This document shows, in pieces, positions 1-6,190 of a DNA stretch of 7,679 nucleotides (positions are counted from its first letter, which is position 1; each line of letters opens with the position of its first letter). Source of the stretch: Fidelibacterota bacterium (GTDB lineage: Bacteria; Fidelibacterota; Marinisomatia; Marinisomatales; UBA1611); NCBI GenBank assembly GCA_015658495.1, contig DQOT01000199.1, forward strand, positions 1-7,679, read 5' to 3'. The notes below the pieces were generated by a model that had not been told where the DNA came from, made no database searches, and worked only from the letters and a program-made list of their open reading frames with translations. The position numbers were made by a program, and so were the translations under genes.

Positions 1-576
1 GATCCCATGTATGAATTTCTCCGGGGTGAGTCCGAAACGGGAGAAGATGATTATTGTTACGTACGGTTTGAAGAAGGGGGTTGGTACACCATTTACGGCG
101 TTCCCACCACATATACGAACGGTAACTATAGTTCCATTACACCAGATATGGCGGTGGCTTTTATGGCAGAAAGTACACCGATCCAAATGAGTCTGGATGG
201 TACAGAGATTGACGGTATGAATATCACTGTAAAACTTTCAATCAATAGCAGCACTGATCTTTCAGCTAATGATTCCCTTTGTTTGTTCATCGCCGCAAAA
301 ATAGACAATATTGATTATGAAGGGTATAACGGGGAAAAACCCCACCAGGATGTATTTCTGGGCTGGATCAATGAAGGATTAAACGGTGAATTATTATCAT
401 TGGGACATGAGGAAGTTGTAAAAAATTATTCATGGGAAATGCCAAGTAATTGGCCCCAAAACAACTATGAAACATCATGGTGGCAAGTTGAATATGACCC
501 GGAAAATCTGGCTGTAGTGGCATTTATCCAAAATAAAGTCACCCACGAAGTTTTGCAGGTAGTTGGGACAGATTAA
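1..576 (+). CDS. Omp28-like protein, C-terminal fragment
   Basis: The reading frame is open to base 1 (codons for Asp-Pro precede the first Met at 7), so this is most likely the 3' part of a gene whose start lies outside the window. About 191 residues are visible. Near the left end is GVPTTYTNG (residues 31-39 counted from the Met at 7), which resembles the cis-proline segment of a thioredoxin-like fold. The C-terminus (AVVAFIQNKVTHEVLQV) resembles the closing strand of Omp28-related exported proteins, where a similar 'vafiQd..tkeVlqa' ending recurs. The middle is polar, Asn/Ser/Asp-rich and predicted mostly beta, as in secreted proteins. Any signal peptide or CxxC would lie upstream and cannot be seen; only one Cys is present. 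The stop is at 574-576. The gene converges on rimO with 37 AT-rich bases between the stops, in which I see no clear terminator hairpin. The family assignment is from remembered resemblance, so it is moderate; an exported thioredoxin-fold protein of another family is the alternative. Confidence 0.55.
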   Translation, partial: DPMYEFLRGESETGEDDYCYVRFEEGGWYTIYGVPTTYTNGNYSSITPDMAVAFMAESTPIQMSLDGTEIDGMNITVKLSINSSTDLSANDSLCLFIAAKIDNIDYEGYNGEKPHQDVFLGWINEGLNGELLSLGHEEVVKNYSWEMPSNWPQNNYETSWWQVEYDPENLAVVAFIQNKVTHEVLQVVGTD

Positions 577-613
577 ATTATTTTAAATGGAGTGTTTTAC
601 TTTGTAGAATAAG

Positions 614-1903
614 TCAAGCAATTGCTCCAATCAACTCATATTCATTGGCACTTTCGATCTTTACATTTACAAAAGTTCCTTTATCAGTATTACCCTTAAT
701 ATGAACAATATTATCAATTTCCGGTGAATCAAATTCTGTCCGGCCCACACTAACATCTTCCCCGCATTGATCAACCAGTACTTTCATGGTTTCCCCAACA
801 AATGATTCATTATGTTCGAGACTGATCTCATGCTGAATCTCCTGGATCAGGTTTTTCCGGTCATCTTTCACTTGCCGGGGAATATTATCATCCAAGACTG
901 CGGCTCCTGTGCCTTCTTCTTCTGAATATGTAAAAATACCGAGTCGATCGAATTTGATTTCTTCTACAAAATCCCGGAGTGAATTGAAATCATCTTCCGT
1001 TTCACCGGGATAGCCAACGATCAAGGTCGTTCGGAGCGCAATTTCTGGTATTGCGTCACGAAGCCGATGAATCCTATCACGGATTCCATCCTGTCCAAGT
1101 CCACGGCGCATGGATTTTAATATAGCGTCCGCAGCATGTTGAATCGGCATATCAAGATAATTACACACCTTTTCACAATCCGCCAGGGCATCAATGATCC
1201 GCTGGGACAAATGAGCTGGATGGGCATAATGAACACGGATCCATTCCAAATCATTTAGGGTGTTCAGTTCCCGAAGCAGGTCGCTTAAATAGACCTTTGT
1301 CTCTAGGTCCCAACCATAAGATGTGGAATCCTGTGCGATAACCAATAATTCTTTGGTACCGTTTTTAACCAATCGTTCTGCTTCATGCATAATTGAAGGA
1401 ATTGTCCGGCTTTTCTGAAGGCCGCGCATGAGTGGAATACTGCAAAAGGAACAGCCGTTATCACAACCCTCAGCAATCTTTAAATAGGCATAATGGTTAG
1501 GCGTCATGAGTGAACGGAAAAAGAGGGGATCATCTTTTGCGTATTCTTTCCCGGTTAGAAATGAGACAATTTGCCGGTGATCGTTACTACCGAAGATTCG
1601 ATCCACTTCAGGGATCTCTGTTTTCAATTCTTCGGGATAACGTTCCGAAAGGCAACCCATGACAACCAATTCTTTCAGATTCCCGGTTTTCTTTAATTCT
1701 GCAGCTTGAAGGATGGTATCCACGGACTCCTCCCGGGCAATATCAAGGAATCCGCAGGTGTTCACAACAATCGTATCTGCTTCTTCTGGATTATTGGTCA
1801 ATGACACATGGGTCATTTTCAATCCACCGAGAAGGATTTCAGAATCCACAAGATTCTTTGCGCAGCCAAGGCTGATCAGATTTAATGTTTTATTTTCGCC
1901 CAT
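614..1903 (-). CDS. rimO: Ribosomal protein S12 methylthiotransferase RimO
   Basis: A 429-residue radical-SAM methylthiotransferase, close to the usual 430-450 length. RimO adds a methylthio group to the conserved Asp of ribosomal protein S12 using two [4Fe-4S] clusters in the cytoplasm. The N-terminal UPF0004 domain has its three cluster cysteines at C14 (ISLGCAKNLVDSE), C50 (VNTCGF) and C84 (VMGCLSERY). The radical-SAM CxxxCxxC is C147, C151, C154 (EGCDNGCSFCSIP). A TRAM domain occupies about residues 365-429. The LGCAKNLVDSE opening and the CSFCSIPLMRG context fit RimO rather than the tRNA-modifying paralogue MiaB, which has a CTFCIVPYTRG-type segment. The start is ATG at 1901-1903; no good Shine-Dalgarno is visible before it. 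The gene follows ftsY on the same strand after 237 bases, so it may have its own promoter, although none is convincing by eye. All key residues are present and it appears intact. Confidence 0.95.
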   Translation of the reverse strand: MGENKTLNLISLGCAKNLVDSEILLGGLKMTHVSLTNNPEEADTIVVNTCGFLDIAREESVDTILQAAELKKTGNLKELVVMGCLSERYPEELKTEIPEVDRIFGSNDHRQIVSFLTGKEYAKDDPLFFRSLMTPNHYAYLKIAEGCDNGCSFCSIPLMRGLQKSRTIPSIMHEAERLVKNGTKELLVIAQDSTSYGWDLETKVYLSDLLRELNTLNDLEWIRVHYAHPAHLSQRIIDALADCEKVCNYLDMPIQHAADAILKSMRRGLGQDGIRDRIHRLRDAIPEIALRTTLIVGYPGETEDDFNSLRDFVEEIKFDRLGIFTYSEEEGTGAAVLDDNIPRQVKDDRKNLIQEIQHEISLEHNESFVGETMKVLVDQCGEDVSVGRTEFDSPEIDNIVHIKGNTDKGTFVNVKIESANEYELIGAIA

Positions 1904-1932
1904 AATAAGGGCGGGAATTTACAGGTTAAATT

Positions 1933-1964
1933 GTGTTGAAGTGTTTAGGTATTCGGGTGTTTAA
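1933..1964. repeat. Degenerate 8-base tandem repeat
   Basis: Four consecutive octamers can be read on the plus strand: gtgttgaa, gtgtttag, gtattcgg, gtgtttaa (1933-1940, 1941-1948, 1949-1956, 1957-1964). Two further related octamers, atgttaat and gtgtttat, follow at 1983-1998 after a short interruption. The array sits 30 bases upstream of the rimO start, in the ftsY-rimO gap. It is too short and degenerate for a CRISPR. It may be replication-slippage sequence or a member of a dispersed family; neither can be decided from one copy. Confidence 0.4.
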
Positions 1965-2019
1965 GTCCGCAAAGGCGAATAAATGTTAATGTGTTTATGA
2001 CTTGGAGTGAAATTAAACT

Positions 2020-2090
2020 GGAGTTATGGATTTTTTTAGTTATGATTTTTTATTTTTTATTTCTCCTGTGCTCCATTAATCCATATCTCC
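2020..2090. repeat. Imperfect inverted repeat with T-rich loop
   Basis: ggagttatggatt at 2020-2032 matches the reverse complement of aatccatatctcc at 2078-2090 in 12 of 13 positions. The 45-base loop contains runs of T on the plus strand (about 2031-2062). The T runs are on the wrong strand to make an intrinsic terminator for ftsY, which is transcribed from the minus strand, and the stem is AT-rich with a long loop. It could be a weak structure in the ftsY 3' untranslated region, a decayed small mobile element, or chance. Confidence 0.25.
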
Positions 2091-2140
2091 GACCAGTCCC
2101 TCATTCAATCAACCAAACAGTTGGGCTCCAAGGTTTTCTA

Positions 2141-3031
2141 TCACCCTTCATCTTGATTTAACCCCAACAATCCATCCACATATTCTTCCGGATCAAAGGA
2201 TTCCAGATCTCCAAGGTCTTCTCCCACACCAATAAATTCAACCGGAATATTTAATTCACGAAAAAGTGGAAAAACGATTCCGCCACGTGCCGTTCCATCC
2301 AATTTGGCGAGAATGGCACCATCTAATTGCACGTGATTTCCGAATTCCTTGGCCTGGATCACTGAATTCTGTCCCAAACTGGCATCCATGATGATGAGTG
2401 ATTTTATTTCAAATTCCGGAAATCGATTCTCCACCACCCGATACATTTTTCCCAATTCCCCCATGAGATTAGCATACGTATGTAGCCGGCCTGCTGTGTC
2501 CACAATTACAATATTGCTTTTATTTGCTTTGGCCGATTCCAATCCATCGAACAGAACGGCTGTGGGTTCAGCAGTTTTATCATTGCACACTAAATGACAC
2601 CCAACGCGATTTCCCCAGACCTTGAGTTGTTCTACAGCGGCAGCTCTGTATGTGTCAGCGGCGATCATGGTCACATTTTGTCCCAGTTTTTTATACACAT
2701 GGGCCAGTTTTGCACAGGTTGTGGTTTTCCCTGTACCGTTCACGCCAACTACCAAAAGAATTGTTGGCATTTGGAATGGAGATGGATTAAATGCTACCGG
2801 CAAGAGTGACACCAAATGATCTCTCACTTTTTCAATAAAATCCGATTTGGAATGCCGCTCAACCACATCAAGGATGGATTCCGTCGTTTCATATCCCAAA
2901 TCTGCGCCCAATAGTTGTTCTTCAAGATCTTCCAATAAATCCGGTGTAACGCGCTCCCCTATCAGAGCTTTAAACGCATCGGCAATTGTGGATCTGGATC
3001 GTGAAAGCGCCTTAAAAAGTTTGCTTAACAC
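2141..3031 (-). CDS. ftsY: Signal recognition particle receptor FtsY
   Basis: A 296-residue SRP GTPase, essentially a bare NG unit without the long acidic N-terminal domain of the E. coli protein. It docks SRP-ribosome complexes at the inner membrane for co-translational insertion of membrane proteins. The N domain is about residues 1-85 and begins with a short basic, amphipathic segment (LSKLFKALSRSR) that could touch lipid. In the G domain, G1 is GVNGTGKT (96-103), the insertion-box region is DTYRAAAVEQL (126-136), G3 is DTAGR (178-182), G4 is AKLD (242-245, usually TKLD) and the closing GVGE is at 268-271. The start is GTG at 3029-3031, the furthest possible because an in-frame stop lies at 3047-3049; a GGGA lies 5 bases upstream. 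It overlaps the end of the pgsA-like gene by 20 bases, implying translational coupling. The last residues are poorly conserved. Identification is secure; the altered residues in G4 and in the 214-222 segment do not look inactivating. Confidence 0.95.
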   Translation of the reverse strand: MLSKLFKALSRSRSTIADAFKALIGERVTPDLLEDLEEQLLGADLGYETTESILDVVERHSKSDFIEKVRDHLVSLLPVAFNPSPFQMPTILLVVGVNGTGKTTTCAKLAHVYKKLGQNVTMIAADTYRAAAVEQLKVWGNRVGCHLVCNDKTAEPTAVLFDGLESAKANKSNIVIVDTAGRLHTYANLMGELGKMYRVVENRFPEFEIKSLIIMDASLGQNSVIQAKEFGNHVQLDGAILAKLDGTARGGIVFPLFRELNIPVEFIGVGEDLGDLESFDPEEYVDGLLGLNQDEG

Positions 3032-3614
3032 GATTGTCCCGAATGGCTATAAAGAATTGTTTTAGATATTGAAGGGCACTGAAAGACAGCAATCCGGTGG
3101 CTACGTAAAGGCAACCCATTTTGAGCCAGGGCAAGGTATGAAAATCAAAAATGTGAAGAAATACGCCCAAGGTGGTGATGCCGGTAGCCCATTTCCCCCA
3201 CCAGTTAGCCTGGAGAATCATATAATCATAATTAATGCAATACAAAGCCAGGGATGCAATGATAATATGCCTGCTTAAATAAAATGCGAAAAACCAGGCC
3301 GGGAATTTTCCGGAGAGGACCAAATAAAGAACAATGGCAATGATAACAACAAAATCTGCCAAGGGATCCAGCCATTTCCCGAAATGGGTTACCTCATGGG
3401 CTCTTCGTGCAAAATAGCCATCTAATGCATCAGATAAAACCGCTAATAAAATCAAGACCGCGGTGAGCCATTGCCATTCGGGGATTGCCATAGTATAAAT
3501 AATGGGGATTGCCGACAAAGCCCGCAGCATACTGATGAAATTGGCAAAAGTCAGGACTCGGGTAGGATCACCGATGAACCGCTCTTTAAGATTCGGTTTT
3601 TTCACTGGTTCCAA
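3012..3614 (-). CDS. pgsA: CDP-alcohol phosphatidyltransferase, probably phosphatidylglycerophosphate synthase
   Basis: A 200-residue integral membrane enzyme that moves a phosphatidyl group from CDP-diacylglycerol to an alcohol. The PgsA reaction uses glycerol-3-phosphate and opens the phosphatidylglycerol/cardiolipin branch. The full family signature D-x2-DG-x2-AR-x8-G-x3-D-x3-D is present as D62, D65-G66, A69-R70, G79, D83 and D87. Several hydrophobic segments (about 30-45, 48-61, 88-105, 107-125, 145-157 and 165-185) fit the six-helix fold. Length suits PgsA (about 180-200). Substrate is inferred: PssA or another class member cannot be excluded by motif alone. As called, the start is TTG (3612-3614) with no good Shine-Dalgarno; GTG at 3603-3605, three codons in, has GGAA just upstream and is a real alternative. 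An in-frame stop at 3627-3629 rules out an earlier start. It overlaps the ABC ATPase gene by 29 bases (20 with the GTG) and ftsY by 20. Confidence 0.8.
   Translation of the reverse strand: MEPVKKPNLKERFIGDPTRVLTFANFISMLRALSAIPIIYTMAIPEWQWLTAVLILLAVLSDALDGYFARRAHEVTHFGKWLDPLADFVVIIAIVLYLVLSGKFPAWFFAFYLSRHIIIASLALYCINYDYMILQANWWGKWATGITTLGVFLHIFDFHTLPWLKMGCLYVATGLLSFSALQYLKQFFIAIRDNRVKQTF
3037..3040 (-). promoter_or_regulatory. Probable ribosome binding site for ftsY
   Basis: GGGA on the minus strand, 5 bases before the GTG start of ftsY and inside the end of the upstream pgsA-like gene. It supports the GTG start and reinitiation after the upstream stop at 3012-3014. Confidence 0.4.
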
Positions 3615-4911
3615 TTTGAGTTTTTTCTATGTCTTTTGCATCCAAATCGATGATCTGGTCGCAAATGGATTGAACAAAATGCTGATCGTGTGATACAATT
3701 ATAAAATGCATCTTCGTCATGCATTCCCGTAAAAATGACCGCAATATTACGCGCTGATTCCATCCCAGTCCAAAGGTGGGTTCATCAAGAATTAAGACAT
3801 CAAAATTGGCATGGGCCAACAGAACGACGACAATGGTTCGTAAAACCGCCCAGGGCAGATCCACACCTTTCACATGCTTAATCTGTTTCCATTGAATGCC
3901 AAACCGGGATAATCGATTTTTAAAGGTATGATCCAAATGCGGATCAAAAATCTCATTCCGAGTAATCATATCAAGAAATTCTGCCGGCGTTTTCAATTGT
4001 ATCAAATGTTCGGGAAACTGGTCCGCATAGCCGATCTTCAGATCAGTTTTTTCATGAACGGATAAGACCACCTCCCCCTTTTGGGGGTTAAGATATCCGA
4101 AACATAATCCGGCAAAAGTGGTTTTTCCAGACCCGTTTCCGCCAAGAAGTCCCACAGATCGACACTCATTCACAGACAAAGTAATATCTGAATAAATGTC
4201 CCTAGAATTGTCATATTTAAAAGAGACATCAGCCCATTCCAGGGAAAGGAATCCTCCAGGGATTTGAATTGGATTATAATGGTCAGGGTTCGTTTTTTCA
4301 ACTCTTTTGAATGAATCCAAATCAAGCATCCATTTTGAATCACCAAATTCCAGATCTTCCCTTTCCGATGTTGCCCAAACAATGATCGATCTCGTTTTTT
4401 CTGACCACTCTTTTAACCAGTTCACTGCCATCATTTTATTTTTCGGTGATAAAAAGGATAATCCATCATCGATAATTAAAATATCCGGACTGGACTGGAT
4501 TGCGGTGGTTAGATTCAATAATTCTTTTTCCCCACCGGATAAAAATCCGGGATTCGTATCTGGATCTATTGTATCTGGAAGTTGCTCCAAACCAGACTGA
4601 ATAATTGTTTTTAATTCAGAAACCGCTTTTCCTTCACATTCACCGCTAAAGGATAATTCTCCTCTCACGGACCTCCCAATGATTTGATGATCCGGATTCT
4701 GGAAGATCCTGAAAAAAGTCAATCCGGTATTTTTCGCCACAATCTGGAAATTATGGGAATGTTTCGGGGTTTCCCCTTCCATACAGGAAAGAAAAACGCT
4801 TTTTCCAACACCGCTATCCCCATAGACCACATGGATACCAGAAGAGAAATTGACGTGTTGAGCTTTTTTCTGGAATTTGTCAAAATGAATTGTAAAACGG
4901 AGATCAGTCAC
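3586..4911 (-). CDS. Fused double ABC ATPase, ECF/CbiO type, with asymmetric ATP sites
   Basis: A 441-residue cytoplasmic protein made of two ABC nucleotide-binding domains (about 1-205 and 221-425) with no membrane segment. The first domain has Walker A GDSGVGKS (31-38), an ECF/CbiO-like Q-loop FQNPDHQ (70-76), an intact signature LSGGE (124-128), and Walker B ILIIDD (144-149) with Asp149 where the catalytic Glu normally sits; Ser182 in WATSE replaces the switch His. The second domain has Walker A GGNGSGKT (257-264), a Q-loop at Q298 (YADQFPE), Walker B LILDE (373-377) with Glu377, and switch His408 in VSHD; its signature position reads LPWAV (352-356) instead of LSGGQ. Paired head to tail, one ATP site would be canonical and the other degenerate. 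Single-chain duplicated ATPases of this type usually power vitamin or metal uptake with an EcfT protein, but no EcfT, S component or permease is visible here. The start is GTG (4909-4911) with GGAG 8 bases upstream; it overlaps waaA by 8 bases. Substrate unknown. Confidence 0.85.
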   Translation of the reverse strand: MTDLRFTIHFDKFQKKAQHVNFSSGIHVVYGDSGVGKSVFLSCMEGETPKHSHNFQIVAKNTGLTFFRIFQNPDHQIIGRSVRGELSFSGECEGKAVSELKTIIQSGLEQLPDTIDPDTNPGFLSGGEKELLNLTTAIQSSPDILIIDDGLSFLSPKNKMMAVNWLKEWSEKTRSIIVWATSEREDLEFGDSKWMLDLDSFKRVEKTNPDHYNPIQIPGGFLSLEWADVSFKYDNSRDIYSDITLSVNECRSVGLLGGNGSGKTTFAGLCFGYLNPQKGEVVLSVHEKTDLKIGYADQFPEHLIQLKTPAEFLDMITRNEIFDPHLDHTFKNRLSRFGIQWKQIKHVKGVDLPWAVLRTIVVVLLAHANFDVLILDEPTFGLGWNQRVILRSFLRECMTKMHFIIVSHDQHFVQSICDQIIDLDAKDIEKTQIGTSEKTES

Positions 4912-6187
4912 GGATCAGACTCCGAATGATGCGGGTAGATGAACCCAAGTTTTTGTGGATCACATTGGTTGCAGCAAAACTGGCCTTCAGGAAATGGTCA
5001 TCATCGGTGATCAACCTCTCAAGCACAGTCCGAAATTCATGGCCGTCATGGATGCAGAAACCGCCACCATTTTCCAAAAGTTCCTCTGCTTCGTGGGCAT
5101 GATGATATTTTGGTCCAAACAGAACCGGTAGTCGTGCGATGGCAGGCTCCATCACATTATGGATTCCCGTGGAGAAACCGCCGCCAACATAGGTGATCTG
5201 TCCCTGCCAATAAAGTTTAGAAAGCACACCAACAACACCCAAAATGGCTACACGGTCTTCGGATAATTTCAACGATTTCTTTTTTCGAAAAACAGATGAC
5301 TCAAGGCCATGATCAGAGAACTGGTTTTGAATACGTTCAATTTCGGAATCATGCGGTTCGTGCGGTGCATACAATACCTTTAATTCAGGATTCGATGCCA
5401 CGATTCCCGCCAAGACCGGGATAAGGAATTCATCGTCTTCCCTGTGTGCACTCCCAATAATGATTCTTTTACTTCGTGATAATACTGATTTCTGGTGTTC
5501 CTGTGTGAATTCATCAGCGGTTTTCATCACCATGTCGTAACGAGGATTTCCTAATGCTCGCAAAATGGGTGTGCCAGAATTCCCGATGATAGACCGCATT
5601 CGTTTAAAGTCTTTTACTGCGACCGTATAAATTGTTGAAATTGATTGATACACTGATCTATAAAAGCCAAAGAACCCCGGTTTAAGTTTTAAGGACCCAT
5701 CTTTCACTCGTGCAGCAAAGATATTGGTATGCACTTTTCTTTTTTCAGCGATCCAAACCATATTTGGCCAAATGTCATAAGATGAAAAAATGACTTTTTT
5801 CGGTCGGGTGATCTTTAAGGTATGTCTCACACTCCATGGAAAATCAAAGGGCATGTAAATTCGGAGATCTATGGCATCACTTTTTGCATTTTCAAATCCG
5901 GATGGAGATGAAAAACTCAAAAGCGCAATGCAGTCCGGTTCCACTTCCTTGAGTCCTTCCAATACGGGTTTCACCTGATAAAATTCACCAAGACTTGCTG
6001 CATGGAACCAGTATATATCTTTTGTAGAGTCAACAGACTTAAAGAATTTTTTTAATTGAGATATGGAACGAAATCGCCCGAGGACTCCCTGCCTTAATTT
6101 AGAATTAAATAGGGATAAAATACACCCAACAAAAAAAATCATGGGATAAATAATGAGGTTATAAAGAAAGATCCAGGTCAGTTTCAT
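4904..6187 (-). CDS. waaA: 3-deoxy-D-manno-octulosonic acid (Kdo) transferase
   Basis: A 427-residue GT30-family enzyme (usual length about 420-430) that adds Kdo from CMP-Kdo to lipid A precursor at the cytoplasmic face of the inner membrane, starting the LPS inner core. A single hydrophobic anchor spans about residues 7-27. The N-terminal GT-B domain contains HAASLGE (62-68); Glu68 lines up with the proposed catalytic base of the family. SSYDIWPN (135-142) occupies the place of the usual ETELWPN, retaining Trp-Pro-Asn but with Ser and Asp for the two acidic residues. The C-terminal domain has GSAHREDDE (245-253), APHEPH (274-279) and the CMP-Kdo-site loop GGGFSTGIHNVMEP (335-348) followed by PVLFGP (354-359). 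The start is ATG (6185-6187), 3 bases after the stop of the heptosyltransferase-like gene. The number of Kdo residues added cannot be told from sequence. The gene is complete. Confidence 0.92.
   Translation of the reverse strand: MKLTWIFLYNLIIYPMIFFVGCILSLFNSKLRQGVLGRFRSISQLKKFFKSVDSTKDIYWFHAASLGEFYQVKPVLEGLKEVEPDCIALLSFSSPSGFENAKSDAIDLRIYMPFDFPWSVRHTLKITRPKKVIFSSYDIWPNMVWIAEKRKVHTNIFAARVKDGSLKLKPGFFGFYRSVYQSISTIYTVAVKDFKRMRSIIGNSGTPILRALGNPRYDMVMKTADEFTQEHQKSVLSRSKRIIIGSAHREDDEFLIPVLAGIVASNPELKVLYAPHEPHDSEIERIQNQFSDHGLESSVFRKKKSLKLSEDRVAILGVVGVLSKLYWQGQITYVGGGFSTGIHNVMEPAIARLPVLFGPKYHHAHEAEELLENGGGFCIHDGHEFRTVLERLITDDDHFLKASFAATNVIHKNLGSSTRIIRSLIRD
4920..4923 (-). promoter_or_regulatory. Ribosome binding site for the ABC ATPase gene
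   Basis: GGAG on the minus strand, 8 bases before the GTG start at 4911 and inside the last codons of waaA. It is the clearest Shine-Dalgarno in the window and decides for the GTG start. Confidence 0.6.
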
Positions 6188-6190
6188 ATT

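Noticed and set aside
1..4. GATC at the exact left end as a sign of a restriction-cut clone
   Set aside because: A four-base match at one end is weak, the right end does not show it, and it says nothing about biology.
577..613. Possible bidirectional terminator between the convergent Omp28-like and rimO genes
   Set aside because: The 37 bases are AT-rich but I could not find a stable GC stem followed by a T run on either strand.
614..1903. MiaB instead of RimO
   Set aside because: The LGCAKNLVDSE opening and the CSFCSIPLMRG context after the radical-SAM cysteines fit RimO, not the CTFCIVPYTRG-like context of MiaB.
1713..1964. 83-codon plus-strand frame antisense to the rimO 5' region
   Set aside because: It lies almost wholly opposite rimO, has no recognisable domain and no clear ribosome site; it is a shadow of the coding bias of rimO.
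1933..1964. CRISPR array
   Set aside because: The units are 8 bases, contiguous and degenerate, with no spacers and no cas genes nearby.
2031..2062. T-rich run resembling the tail of an intrinsic terminator
   Set aside because: The Ts are on the plus strand while both flanking genes are read from the minus strand, and no strong stem precedes them.
4307..4600. 97-codon plus-strand frame opposite the ABC ATPase gene (and similar frames at 4684-4929, 6623-6898, 7258-7536)
   Set aside because: All are opposite well-identified genes, show no family motifs and have composition expected of antisense reading.
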